The translations under genes and the position numbers were made by a program. The notes beneath the pieces were generated by a model. That model worked only from the letters and a program-made list of their open reading frames with translations, made no database searches and had not been told where the DNA came from. Positions 23,484-30,292 of a DNA stretch of 35,324 nt are shown here, one piece after another (within the stretch, counting starts at the first letter, position 1; each line of letters opens with the position of its first letter). Source of the DNA: a virus; IMG/VR virus record IMGVR_UViG_3300032069_000032, positions 1 through 35,324 of that record; one strand, given 5' to 3'.

Positions 23484-23762
23484 TTAAGCTGTTGCCGCAA
23501 ACGCCCTTGGTCCGCTTGACCTGAAAAGGTCCGCGCCTGTTTCGTTTGAATTTTCGCCCATCGGGCCAGGTCGAGAGTCGGCCTCGTAGCCTGGAATTTC
23601 GGACAGCATTTCCGGGAAAGCTCGTATCGCCCGGTCGAAGATCGGAACTATTTTGATTGGTGAACGCGCCGCATCCGAGGGCGCAAGTCTTAAAAAAGAC
23701 TCCCCCTTGCAGGCGGACCAAGGCTGGCAAGGGGGAAATTTGTTGCTTCTGCGGTCCGCCAT
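23484..23762 (-). CDS. Possible leaderless 92-residue protein (doubtful)
   Basis: The ATG at 23762 coincides with the expected transcription start of the promoter at 23769-23797, so any translation would be leaderless. The frame ends 10 bases before the strong terminator. Its sequence (MADRRSNKFPPCQPWSACKG then proline- and serine-rich parts) resembles nothing known, and another frame is open over the same stretch for 91 codons, as expected of GC-rich non-coding sequence. The RNA structures at its 5' end explain the sequence better, so a non-coding RNA of about 340 nt is the preferred reading. Confidence 0.22.
   Translation of the reverse strand: MADRRSNKFPPCQPWSACKGESFLRLAPSDAARSPIKIVPIFDRAIRAFPEMLSEIPGYEADSRPGPMGENSNETGADLFRSSGPRAFAATA
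23691..23762 (-). ncRNA. Interleaved-helix RNA with terminator, copy 1
   Basis: At the 5' end of the transcript: helix strand a GGCGGACC (23753-23760), b CCCCCTTGC (23727-23735), a' GGTCCGCC (23712-23719), b' GCAAGGGGG (23702-23710), then AGTC and six U. The order a-b-a'-b' means a:a' and b:b' interleave; only one base separates a' and b', so a full pseudoknot would be strained and the two helices probably exclude each other. The b:b' helix with the U-run is a terminator, a:a' the antiterminator. A third stem AGTCTT/AAGACT could hide the U-run. The same plan recurs at 34146-34256. Confidence 0.75.
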
Positions 23763-23768
23763 AAGAAA

Positions 23769-23797
23769 AGTATAAAACATGCGCGGCTGTTTGTCAA
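23769..23797 (-). promoter_or_regulatory. Sigma-70 promoter with stop codon in -35 box
   Basis: TTGACA at 23792-23797, a 17-base spacer, TATACT at 23769-23774. The TGA stop of the 69-residue gene upstream is bases 2-4 of TTGACA. Transcription should start near 23762, at the first base of the interleaved-helix RNA. Confidence 0.9.
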
Positions 23798-24003
23798 GAC
23801 CTTTTCTCATTTTCGGCCCTCAGGTTGCCACAGCCTGATCGTCTGCGTTGTTCCGGAAGCTCAAATAAGTGTCCCTTCCCCTCTTGTATCCTCATGCTCC
23901 CAGGTCGAATCTGTATTTTTATCTCGCCGTGGCCATGCTGGACGTGCTGACGCACGACGGAAACAAGCAAGGCTTCCTCCTCGGACAGGTCCATGCGAGT
24001 CAT
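23794..24003 (-). CDS. Small unknown protein
   Basis: 69 residues; ATG overlaps the previous stop (ATGA). The sequence MTRMDLSEEEALLVSVVRQH is helical, then IKIQIRPGSMRIQEGKGHLF forms short strands, then a basic tail. No family recognised. Its stop codon lies in the -35 box of the next promoter. It closes the portal-minor head transcription block. Confidence 0.6.
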   Translation of the reverse strand: MTRMDLSEEEALLVSVVRQHVQHGHGEIKIQIRPGSMRIQEGKGHLFELPEQRRRSGCGNLRAENEKRS

Positions 24004-24461
24004 ATTTTCATTATTTCCAAAACAAAATTGTCGTCCTGATCCATGAATCCAGAAGAGAATTGCAGGCTCGAAAACTCGCGGCCCTTATCCCTGGCGTAGG
24101 CGTCCATCTTTTCGACGACGCCTTGAAGCATGGCAGGAATGTCAGGATTCGCCCGGATGAAGATTGACAGCTCGACGTTTTCCTTTCCAACATAATCGGC
24201 CAGATTTCTGGCAGACACAGAGATAAACCTTGACGGTAGAGACAAAGAGCTGAAAGATACATGCGCCCGGATTCTGTTCTCCGTCATAGTAACAGGGTCT
24301 ATGCTGATTCCGTCCATCCTCGCGCCCCTTGCGCTGGCCGTGTTAGCTATCTGCCACAACATCGCAATAAAAGCATTGGTCAGGTCCCGGTTCTCTATTA
24401 CTTTATCAAGAAGCCTGGTTGATGAGATTCCTAGCGCGGAAGCAGCGTCATTGTCTGGCAT
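24000..24461 (-). CDS. Unknown head-region protein
   Basis: 153 residues from ATG 24461, which overlaps the minor head gene stop (TAATG); a GTG four codons earlier is less likely. Start MPDNDAASALGISSTRLLDK, then mixed helix and strand, with FISVSARNLADYVGKENVEL and a C-terminal strand DNFVLEIMKI. No known family or motif is recognised. Gene order suggests a head assembly or minor virion protein. Confidence 0.62.
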   Translation of the reverse strand: MPDNDAASALGISSTRLLDKVIENRDLTNAFIAMLWQIANTASARGARMDGISIDPVTMTENRIRAHVSFSSLSLPSRFISVSARNLADYVGKENVELSIFIRANPDIPAMLQGVVEKMDAYARDKGREFSSLQFSSGFMDQDDNFVLEIMKI

Positions 24462-26584
24462 TATTTCGCCCACCCCACGATCGATATACCATGCAGCCCG
24501 GCCCAGGTGTCGAAATCTACGTGTAAATGCGCCTGCAAGTTCCCCTCTGCGTCCCTGATCGCCATAGCGTCCGGCACAAGCCCGCGAGCGTCCATATCAA
24601 GCGCGGCTTGTTTCTCATCATCTGTCCCATTCCTCAAAAGCTCGGCGAAGTCGCGGGGGACGATACGAGTAAAACATCTACACCCATAATGCACTGGTAT
24701 AGGCTCGGCCTCGTCGGCAGGTTTCCCGTCTTCTGCATCGCAATCAGGGCAATTATGGACTAAAATCCCATTGGCAAAATAGGAATGTGCGTCCTCTACG
24801 TCCAAATTAAATACTATTGACAATGAAGGATGTTTATAGTATTCTTTGGTATGATAAAACACATTAAACACGGAAGCCACGGCGGCATAACCCATGACAA
24901 TCAGACCTTCTACAAGTTTTCCAAACCGTCGAAGTGGGCTCAGCCACGCAAGGGGGCCTATCTTGTTTGTCCTACTTGCAAGAAAACCTTTTATTTGAAC
25001 CGGGCTAGAATCAAACGCGGTGAGCGTTTTTGTTCCACCACATGCCGGGCACTTTCCGCGCCCCGCGTAACTAAAGTCTGTACCGTGTGCTGCAAAGAAT
25101 TTACCGTACTTGCTTGCAAGGCTAATCGGTATTCCGCTTGTAGTCGCAAATGCAGGCAGTCCAGAATGAGGCGCATTATTTGTAAACGATGCGGTAAAGT
25201 TTTTCTTGATTCGGATAGACGCCCAGGATTCGAGCGTGTTCATTGCTCTGAGGAATGCCGAAGACCACCCCGCCATATTACTTGCTTGGTGTGTGGCGTC
25301 AAGATGCGTGTCGGCCCGTCGTCTAAGATTCGTTTCTGTTCCAAGTCTTGCTATCGCAAAAGCCAATCCGAAACGAGCCTTGAAGCAAAGGTCAGAGAAT
25401 CCTTGAATACACTTGGCGTAGAATTTTTGCAGGAGGCCAAAATTGGGAGATATTCTATTGACTTCCTTATCCCGAAACATCGCATTGCCTTGGAAGCTGA
25501 TGGAGATTATTGGCATCGCAACGAGGCCCGTGACTCCCGCAAAAATACTTACCTCGTTGCCCACGGTTTTATCGTGGTACGAATTCTGGAAAGTGTCTTG
25601 AACGCCGGAGATGCAACCTCGATAGTTCGCGCCCACTTGGCCGATTATATCCCCTACGTCAAGTGAATCAGCTCGAACCCACCCCCTGCCCTTCTCATAT
25701 ATCGGATGGCTTGCAGTCGTTATCAACTTAGCACCTTTTGTTTTTATCGTAACCATAGAGCCGCTGTATAATCGACACACGGTCCCGGTGATTCTTTTTC
25801 GACCAAGATGCGTTAAGATAACTTCGCCCAATTTAAGAGATTCGATAGCTTTATCTCCGTCGGGAGTTGATACCAACGTCCCGGCAGGAAAACATACAGC
25901 GCTATCTTCTAGCGTCTGAAAAATTTCCTCAGCTACCAGATCCTCATTTTCGCCTGCGACATCATCGCGGGCGTCTCTCTGCGCTTGCAGTATGTGCATG
26001 AATAGCATTGAGGAGAGTTTGTAGATCGGATCGAAGTTGTCAACCTTGGTGGCGTCAACCTCATCGGCGGCATCGGTGATAGAGCCTTCATGCAATGCCT
26101 CAAGTCTTAAATTCGTGTTCAAGTTCACGGCGTATGCCCTGAGCCATTCAGCCAATGCCTGCTCCCATCCAGTCTTGTAATCTTCCGGCCTTAGAGCCTC
26201 CCGCAATGCTTTACCGGGAATCCTGGGCTTGCGGCTTGGCGGCGTCAGCATATCCAACATCCAAACATGACGCAGTGCTTCGTGGCGGTAGGCATCTTTG
26301 ACTGTGTCGCGCATAAACCGCAAAATAGAATTGAAGAACCCTACAAGCTCATTCGTCGAAAAATGGTTTATTCTCTCAATCGTCATTCCTGCATTTGCCA
26401 GATTCCACGTTTCGCTGCCATGCGCGGCGTGGTACTCTGCCATGATAATCCCACGCAATGACTTCTTCGCGGCTTCCCATTCGCGCTTCAGGGCATCTAC
26501 ACAAGCGTCCTCATGCGCCCGGCCAGCCTTGCGCGTCTCGGCCTCTAGTCGGTTGAGTGTGCCGCTTTGGGTTGGATAGCTCAA
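24461..26584 (-). CDS. Minor head protein (SPP1 gp7/Mu gpF-like) with intein
   Basis: 707 residues before splicing, 326 after. The N-terminal extein (1-230) is helical (EALHEGSITDAADEVDATKV); the C-terminal extein begins CPDCDAEDG and continues to VHYGCRCFTRIVP, the standard C-x-x-C, D-G, H-x-x-C-R-C motif of the phage head morphogenesis family. The intein (231-611) interrupts exactly before CPDC. The family assists portal incorporation and DNA ejection. The gene starts by ATGA overlap with the sigma-like gene, and lies after portal, as usual for this family. Confidence 0.88.
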   Translation of the reverse strand: MSYPTQSGTLNRLEAETRKAGRAHEDACVDALKREWEAAKKSLRGIIMAEYHAAHGSETWNLANAGMTIERINHFSTNELVGFFNSILRFMRDTVKDAYRHEALRHVWMLDMLTPPSRKPRIPGKALREALRPEDYKTGWEQALAEWLRAYAVNLNTNLRLEALHEGSITDAADEVDATKVDNFDPIYKLSSMLFMHILQAQRDARDDVAGENEDLVAEEIFQTLEDSAVCFPAGTLVSTPDGDKAIESLKLGEVILTHLGRKRITGTVCRLYSGSMVTIKTKGAKLITTASHPIYEKGRGWVRADSLDVGDIIGQVGANYRGCISGVQDTFQNSYHDKTVGNEVSIFAGVTGLVAMPIISISFQGNAMFRDKEVNRISPNFGLLQKFYAKCIQGFSDLCFKARFGLAFAIARLGTETNLRRRADTHLDATHQASNMAGWSSAFLRAMNTLESWASIRIKKNFTASFTNNAPHSGLPAFATTSGIPISLASKYGKFFAAHGTDFSYAGRGKCPACGGTKTLTAFDSSPVQIKGFLASRTNKIGPLAWLSPLRRFGKLVEGLIVMGYAAVASVFNVFYHTKEYYKHPSLSIVFNLDVEDAHSYFANGILVHNCPDCDAEDGKPADEAEPIPVHYGCRCFTRIVPRDFAELLRNGTDDEKQAALDMDARGLVPDAMAIRDAEGNLQAHLHVDFDTWAGLHGISIVGWAK
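24817..24845 (+). promoter_or_regulatory. Candidate promoter for the antisense endonuclease
   Basis: TTGACA at 24817-24822, a 17-base spacer, TATTCT at 24840-24845 on the plus strand. The -35 is perfect and the -10 matches four of six. Transcription would start near 24852, next to the ATG at 24851 (codon 8 of the endonuclease frame), which would make the message leaderless. It lies within sequence that also encodes the intein C-terminal half. Confidence 0.45.
24830..25666 (+). CDS. Antisense zinc-finger Vsr/DUF559-like homing endonuclease
   Basis: 278 residues (271 if begun at ATG 24851), entirely inside the intein DNA but on the other strand. Four zinc modules C-x2-C...C-x3-C lie at residues 47-72, 84-108, 118-143 and 152-174. 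The C-terminal domain (~180-278) is Vsr/DUF559-like: SLEAKVRESLNTLGVEFLQE, then GRYSIDFLIPKHRIALEADG and YWH, giving E185, D211, E222 and H229, then RKNTYLVAHGFIVVRILES. Vsr-like nucleases of this kind are known as homing endonucleases associated with inteins. Codons align exactly with the intein codons (first base opposite third), so TTA, CTA and TCA are excluded; none of its 16 Leu and 22 Ser codons uses them. Confidence 0.87.
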   Translation: MFIVFFGMIKHIKHGSHGGITHDNQTFYKFSKPSKWAQPRKGAYLVCPTCKKTFYLNRARIKRGERFCSTTCRALSAPRVTKVCTVCCKEFTVLACKANRYSACSRKCRQSRMRRIICKRCGKVFLDSDRRPGFERVHCSEECRRPPRHITCLVCGVKMRVGPSSKIRFCSKSCYRKSQSETSLEAKVRESLNTLGVEFLQEAKIGRYSIDFLIPKHRIALEADGDYWHRNEARDSRKNTYLVAHGFIVVRILESVLNAGDATSIVRAHLADYIPYVK

Positions 26585-27198
26585 GAAAATCCTCGGAGTG
26601 GATTGCTGCGGGAGGGATGGCGCAATTTGCGGATAGCTCTGGCCTCGATCTGTCTTACCCGTTCTTTTGTAATCCTCAACTTCCTTCCTACCTGCCCCAA
26701 TGTTTGTGGCCGTTCTATTCCAATTCCAAAACGCATTTTAACTATTTTCTTTTCTCTCATCGTCAACAATTCTAAAGAGTTATGGACGGCAGACTCGCGT
26801 AATTCTCTCCGGCACAATTCTTCTGGTTCTGATTCATTCGCTATTTGTAAAACTTTCTGTCCTGATGGTAAACCAACAAAACTGATTCTATCCATCTCAA
26901 TAACTGCCAATTTTCTTTTATTGTTTGTGTACAGTTCCGGCGGGAAAATCCATTCGGGTAATCTCATAAAGTATTCGCATATTTTCATGGCCCAGGGGAA
27001 AAGCTCGCCATATCTTCTCCCTAGTTCTCTTCGATACTTCGTTGCGTATGGACATTCGCGTAAATTTATGGCGGAGTTAAGATATTGAAGGTTTATTCCT
27101 ATCGTTTCTGCTGCCTCCCTCTCGGTCGGGAACTGTTCATGCACTAACCGCCATAGCCGGTTATTTTTTACTCGGACTTCCATTCGTACTGACTTCAT
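26581..27198 (-). CDS. Sigma-70 region 4 protein, no region 2
   Basis: 205 residues. Residues ~139-203 are a textbook region 4: LLTMREKKIVKMRFGIG, then TLGQVGRKLRITKERVRQIE, then ARAIRKLRHPSRSNPLR. The N-terminus (TEREAAETIGINLQYLNSAI) looks like another HTH. The -10-binding region 2 is absent, so it cannot act as a complete sigma; it may bind -35 DNA or core polymerase and redirect transcription. It sits between portal and minor head genes, unusual for a regulator, and the preceding leader holds three hairpins, the last of which overlaps the ribosome binding site. ATG 27198 is chosen; ATG 27183 is an alternative. Confidence 0.8.
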   Translation of the reverse strand: MKSVRMEVRVKNNRLWRLVHEQFPTEREAAETIGINLQYLNSAINLRECPYATKYRRELGRRYGELFPWAMKICEYFMRLPEWIFPPELYTNNKRKLAVIEMDRISFVGLPSGQKVLQIANESEPEELCRRELRESAVHNSLELLTMREKKIVKMRFGIGIERPQTLGQVGRKLRITKERVRQIEARAIRKLRHPSRSNPLRGFS

Positions 27199-27203
27199 AA
27201 AAT

Positions 27204-27262
27204 TGCCCCGAAGGGCATTGGTCCCGGCATATCGCCTTGGGACGCTCCGGCACGAAGCCGGA
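27204..27262 (-). promoter_or_regulatory. Three-hairpin leader before sigma-like gene
   Basis: Three back-to-back stems: TCCGGC/GCCGGA at 27246-27262, GTCCC-AA-GGC with GCC-GGGAC at 27221-27243, and TGCCC-TTCG-GGGCA at 27204-27217. The GGGG of the last stem is the only candidate ribosome binding site for ATG 27198. The structure may limit translation, or act as a processing or antitermination signal. Confidence 0.7.
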
Positions 27263-27284
27263 AATTGTTTATTTTCATTTTGCC

Positions 27285-27584
27285 TTACGCCCGACGAAAC
27301 GGCGCGGTCATAATGTCTCGGATTGACCGCTTGGCCTTCGGGTCGGCTAGGACCTTCCGTTGGGCTTCGATCTGCGCTTCAAGCTGGGCGTATATCTGCT
27401 CGACCTGGAAAGCAACCCAGGCCAGGGATACGGGTCGGGGCATCCGGGCGGGATTGAAACCCAACCATAGGTCGCCTGTCAGCTTGTTTTGCGTGATGAC
27501 GGGATGAGCAGAACAAGGAGGGAAAGTGTAATGCTCTTCTGGTTGTGCTTCTGTTTTCTTGATTTCAGGCTCGGGATTTCCCAT
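27285..27584 (-). CDS. Unknown small protein after portal
   Basis: 99 residues, AGGAGAC just upstream of ATG 27584. The sequence has MGNPEPEIKKTEAQPEEHYT, then PPCSAHPVITQNKLTGDLWL and a helical C-terminus (FQVEQIYAQLEAQIEAQRKV). No family or motif recognised. It is located between portal and the sigma-like gene and may be a virion or assembly protein. Confidence 0.6.
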   Translation of the reverse strand: MGNPEPEIKKTEAQPEEHYTFPPCSAHPVITQNKLTGDLWLGFNPARMPRPVSLAWVAFQVEQIYAQLEAQIEAQRKVLADPKAKRSIRDIMTAPFRRA

Positions 27585-27597
27585 TTAAGTCTCCTGA

Positions 27598-30288
27598 TTA
27601 CAGGGTTTTATGCTGAGATTTCAGCTTATTTTTTCCTGCGTGGATAGGATTTTCTTCTGTTGGTTCTAACATCGGCGGCGGCGCAGCCCCGAAGCGGCCC
27701 GCTGGCGGCGGCGCGCCAATATCAATAGGCGGATGCTTCTTCAAGTCTTTCTGCCCTGCGTCTTGCTCGTTGTCAAAATCATAATTATCACACTCAAGCT
27801 CTGCTGCGACCATCGTCCCAGCTCTGCGCTTGTTGATATATCCCATCTGCTCTGCCGTCGAGACATTGGCAATATAATCTTTGGCTGAATCCTTTGAGAC
27901 TGACGGGAAAATAACCTGCCAATCATCTTCATTGTATTCAATCTTGTTCTGCTCGCAAAAAGTCTCGATGATTGAATCAAGGAGGTCCTGGAAGTCCTGC
28001 TGTAGATCCTCGATAACTTTCGTGAATGGTTCGCTTCCGACGATTGCGGTCGCTCGGCTTCCTGACCCGGACGCCATAACATTGAAAAAGTCCTTGGGGA
28101 AGCCCATCGCTGTCGCAAGGAAAGCTAAAATCTCCTGGCTGATAGAGCTTTCTGTCCCGGTCTTTCCGGCGGCAGGAGCAAGGGCTTTGCGCTCCACGGC
28201 CTTGTTGTGAACGAAGATAGATGGAGCGACTGGAATGTAATTATATTTTGCGCCATGTGCGGCCACATCTCCTGCTGATCCGTCGATGGTATCGTCATAG
28301 ACAAAACACGCCTGCAACTGCTCAGATAATACCTGGGCCGTATAGGTATCCTTGAGCTTCTTGAGCCAGCCCAGGATTGAGAAGATGACCGGCCGACCAC
28401 GCTTCTCTTGGCTCGTGCAATTCGTTTTGATTCGGATAACTTGATCGGCGGGAATCTGCCGGACTATCCATTTCCCCGGTTTTGTTTCCTTGGCTTTTGG
28501 TACGCCAGGCACATCAATTCCCGAATATGTTTGGGTGGCGGTGTTATGAGTAAATACCCCAATCGCAAGAGCAAAATTATGATGTTTATCTACCGTTATG
28601 TCATAAACATCTTGCATCCCAACAAATTCAACCCTTAAAACTTTATGATTCACTATTGCGCTTTGATGGGCAAGTTCCTCATTTTGCTTTCTATTATGAG
28701 ATGCGCTTATAGAATCGCCCATTTTCTTTCGCATCCCTGGTCTGGCCCATTGCGCCTTAATTCTTTCACTTAATGCCTTCCGGGCTTCCGGATGTTCAAT
28801 ATAAAATTTTCTAATTCCCTCCCCTTGTTTCATGCGCCACGTGCTACCCCGCTTGGGGGCAGTAAAGCACCATGAAGATTCAGCCATAGTTCGTCTTGGT
28901 TGCCTTCGATGCCCTTCCATGTGTTCGGCATGGGTCAAAGTTTCGACATTCTCCGGTCTATTGTCAGTAAGTTTGTGATTCTTATGATGGACCGCATAAC
29001 CTTTTCGCGGTTTCCCTGCAACCATGTGATGCGTAAATTCCCAACCAGTTTTGGGCTGCCAAAGCTTTTCATACATGGTCTTCCGATAAAGAGGCATTAA
29101 GGAATCGCCCAATTTTAATTTCTCAGCCCATACATACTGGCCATCTCGCATAAGGAAAGGATGATCGAAAGAACAAGTCACGGATTCGCCAGAATCGAGA
29201 ATGACCTTGACACATCTCTTTTGCCCCGGCTGCTTCCATGTTTTGATTGCCCGACCTGGAACGATACGCCCCGTGTCGTGATCGTAGGAATATACCCAAT
29301 ACTCGCTACCCCGTTCTGCAAGTTCCCGTACTGTCGGATTTGTCCCGTCGAGCAAGGCGATGCGCGTATCTCCGTGCAAACATTGATACATCTGCTGCAA
29401 AAATATCGGCTTGTCTATAAACTCGTCCCACCCCTCGCAAACAATATCCATTATCGTCGAGGAATCTATGGATATCATGCGGGACTTGTCAATCGTCAAT
29501 TCTCCGTCCGTCAGATATTCACGCCCCCAAAATTTCCTGATTTTATGTTGAAGTTTATTGTGCTTTGCGAAGTCTCGCCACTTCTTTGCTATGCCCTCAT
29601 TCTTGCAGCGGATTTCAAAGCCCCGACCTAGGGCATACTGCGGCAAAATCTGAGCTATGCGGTTTGCTATCAGATTGTGATTGACCGCCTCGCGGGCAGC
29701 GGCCATGCCTGGGAAATAGGCATAGGGGATATTTTTGTAAAACGGCCCGCTAAACCACGGCGTAAACTCCGTGAACTGATTGGGGTCGAGCGTCGAATTG
29801 CTCCCCAAATCAGAATTGCTAATGTATGGCGCGGCGAATCCAGAACCGCCGCCAGAGAATCCACCGCCCCAATCCTCTTTGGTCTTTGTCTCAGACTCTT
29901 TTAACTTCTTGGAAAGTCCGGCCCAACATTCCTTGAGCCGTCCCATTGCCTTTTGATATGCTTCGTGTCCGTATATTCGAATAATGCGGTAGGGCCTATC
30001 ACCTTCCGCGCACTCCCGCAAGAGTTGGCCGCTTCGGTTGAACCTACCGCAAAATAATACTGCGTCGTGGACTTGCTCTTTACCGCTTTCGATTGCCCGC
30101 ATCGCCTCGGCGTAAATATCCGGGGCATGTTTCATGTCCTCATAGATTTGGTCTACATCGGGGATTTTAAACTCGATGGTCTCCATGGCAGGCTTAATCC
30201 TGGACTCTTTGGCGGGCATCCAGTCCCCCGGCGTCCCGCCCTTGCCACGGGCGCGGGACGTTTTGGGGGGGGCAGTAAAGCGTTTCAC
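27598..30288 (-). CDS. Portal protein with HNH intein
   Basis: 896 residues before splicing, 616 after. The exteins show portal features: GPFYKNIPYAYFPGMAAARE, EGIAKKWRDFAKHNKLQHKI, LTDGELTI, then ISQEILAFLATAMGFPKDFF, AIVGSEPFTKVIEDLQQDFQ and a long C-terminal helix part. The intein (303-582) interrupts at MYQ|T. The portal ring is the DNA channel at one capsid vertex. The GTG at 30288 is preferred for length but has no clear ribosome binding site; ATG 30219 (after GGGGGA) is a good alternative. It follows the fibre-like gene directly and precedes head genes. Confidence 0.87.
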   Translation of the reverse strand: MKRFTAPPKTSRARGKGGTPGDWMPAKESRIKPAMETIEFKIPDVDQIYEDMKHAPDIYAEAMRAIESGKEQVHDAVLFCGRFNRSGQLLRECAEGDRPYRIIRIYGHEAYQKAMGRLKECWAGLSKKLKESETKTKEDWGGGFSGGGSGFAAPYISNSDLGSNSTLDPNQFTEFTPWFSGPFYKNIPYAYFPGMAAAREAVNHNLIANRIAQILPQYALGRGFEIRCKNEGIAKKWRDFAKHNKLQHKIRKFWGREYLTDGELTIDKSRMISIDSSTIMDIVCEGWDEFIDKPIFLQQMYQCLHGDTRIALLDGTNPTVRELAERGSEYWVYSYDHDTGRIVPGRAIKTWKQPGQKRCVKVILDSGESVTCSFDHPFLMRDGQYVWAEKLKLGDSLMPLYRKTMYEKLWQPKTGWEFTHHMVAGKPRKGYAVHHKNHKLTDNRPENVETLTHAEHMEGHRRQPRRTMAESSWCFTAPKRGSTWRMKQGEGIRKFYIEHPEARKALSERIKAQWARPGMRKKMGDSISASHNRKQNEELAHQSAIVNHKVLRVEFVGMQDVYDITVDKHHNFALAIGVFTHNTATQTYSGIDVPGVPKAKETKPGKWIVRQIPADQVIRIKTNCTSQEKRGRPVIFSILGWLKKLKDTYTAQVLSEQLQACFVYDDTIDGSAGDVAAHGAKYNYIPVAPSIFVHNKAVERKALAPAAGKTGTESSISQEILAFLATAMGFPKDFFNVMASGSGSRATAIVGSEPFTKVIEDLQQDFQDLLDSIIETFCEQNKIEYNEDDWQVIFPSVSKDSAKDYIANVSTAEQMGYINKRRAGTMVAAELECDNYDFDNEQDAGQKDLKKHPPIDIGAPPPAGRFGAAPPPMLEPTEENPIHAGKNKLKSQHKTL
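28543..29382 (-). other. HNH-type intein in portal protein
   Basis: 280 residues, Cys303 to Asn582. Block A CLHGDTRIALLDG, block B SVTCSFDHPFLMRDGQYVW with the D-H-P histidine, block F VYDITVDKHHNFALAIG, block G FTHN, +1 Thr. Between them is an HNH endonuclease: YAVHHKNHKLTDNRPENVET followed by LTHAEHMEGH, then a basic DNA-binding stretch (RKALSERIKAQWARPGMRKK). In contrast to the head-gene intein, this endonuclease is in the same frame as the splicing domain. Confidence 0.92.
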
Positions 30289-30292
30289 AATC

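Larger units (their letters stand above)
24752..25894 (-). other. Intein in minor head protein
   Basis: 381 residues, Cys231 to Asn611. Splicing blocks are all present: block A CFPAGTLVSTPDG, block B ITTASHPIYEKGRGW with T-x-x-H, block F VFNLDVEDAHSYFANG, block G LVHN, and +1 Cys of the extein. The splicing parts total only about 110 residues; the ~270 residues between them (about 307-585) have no endonuclease motif in this strand but lie opposite the endonuclease gene of the plus strand. The frame stays open across it, so a single cis-splicing precursor is expected, not a split intein. Confidence 0.92.

Noticed and set aside
22225-23590. A 16-base match (around 22227 and 23569) between the scaffold gene and the RNA region
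   Set aside because: One exact 16-base match in 35 kb on two strands is close to chance, and no extended similarity surrounds it.
23455-23730. Minus-strand frame of 91 codons in the RNA region
   Set aside because: It runs over the interleaved helices and the strong terminator, has no ribosome binding site, and its reading extends beyond the terminator stem. Open by chance in GC-rich sequence.
23691-23762. Reading the interleaved RNA as a true H-type pseudoknot
   Set aside because: Only one base links a' and b', which is too short to cross an 8-bp stem. Mutually exclusive helices are more likely, although a partial pseudoknot is not excluded.
29161-29631. Plus-strand frame of 156 codons within the portal gene
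   Set aside because: Checked because of the antisense nuclease in the other intein. It has no zinc module, nuclease motif or other pattern, and it crosses the intein boundary, so it is a shadow.
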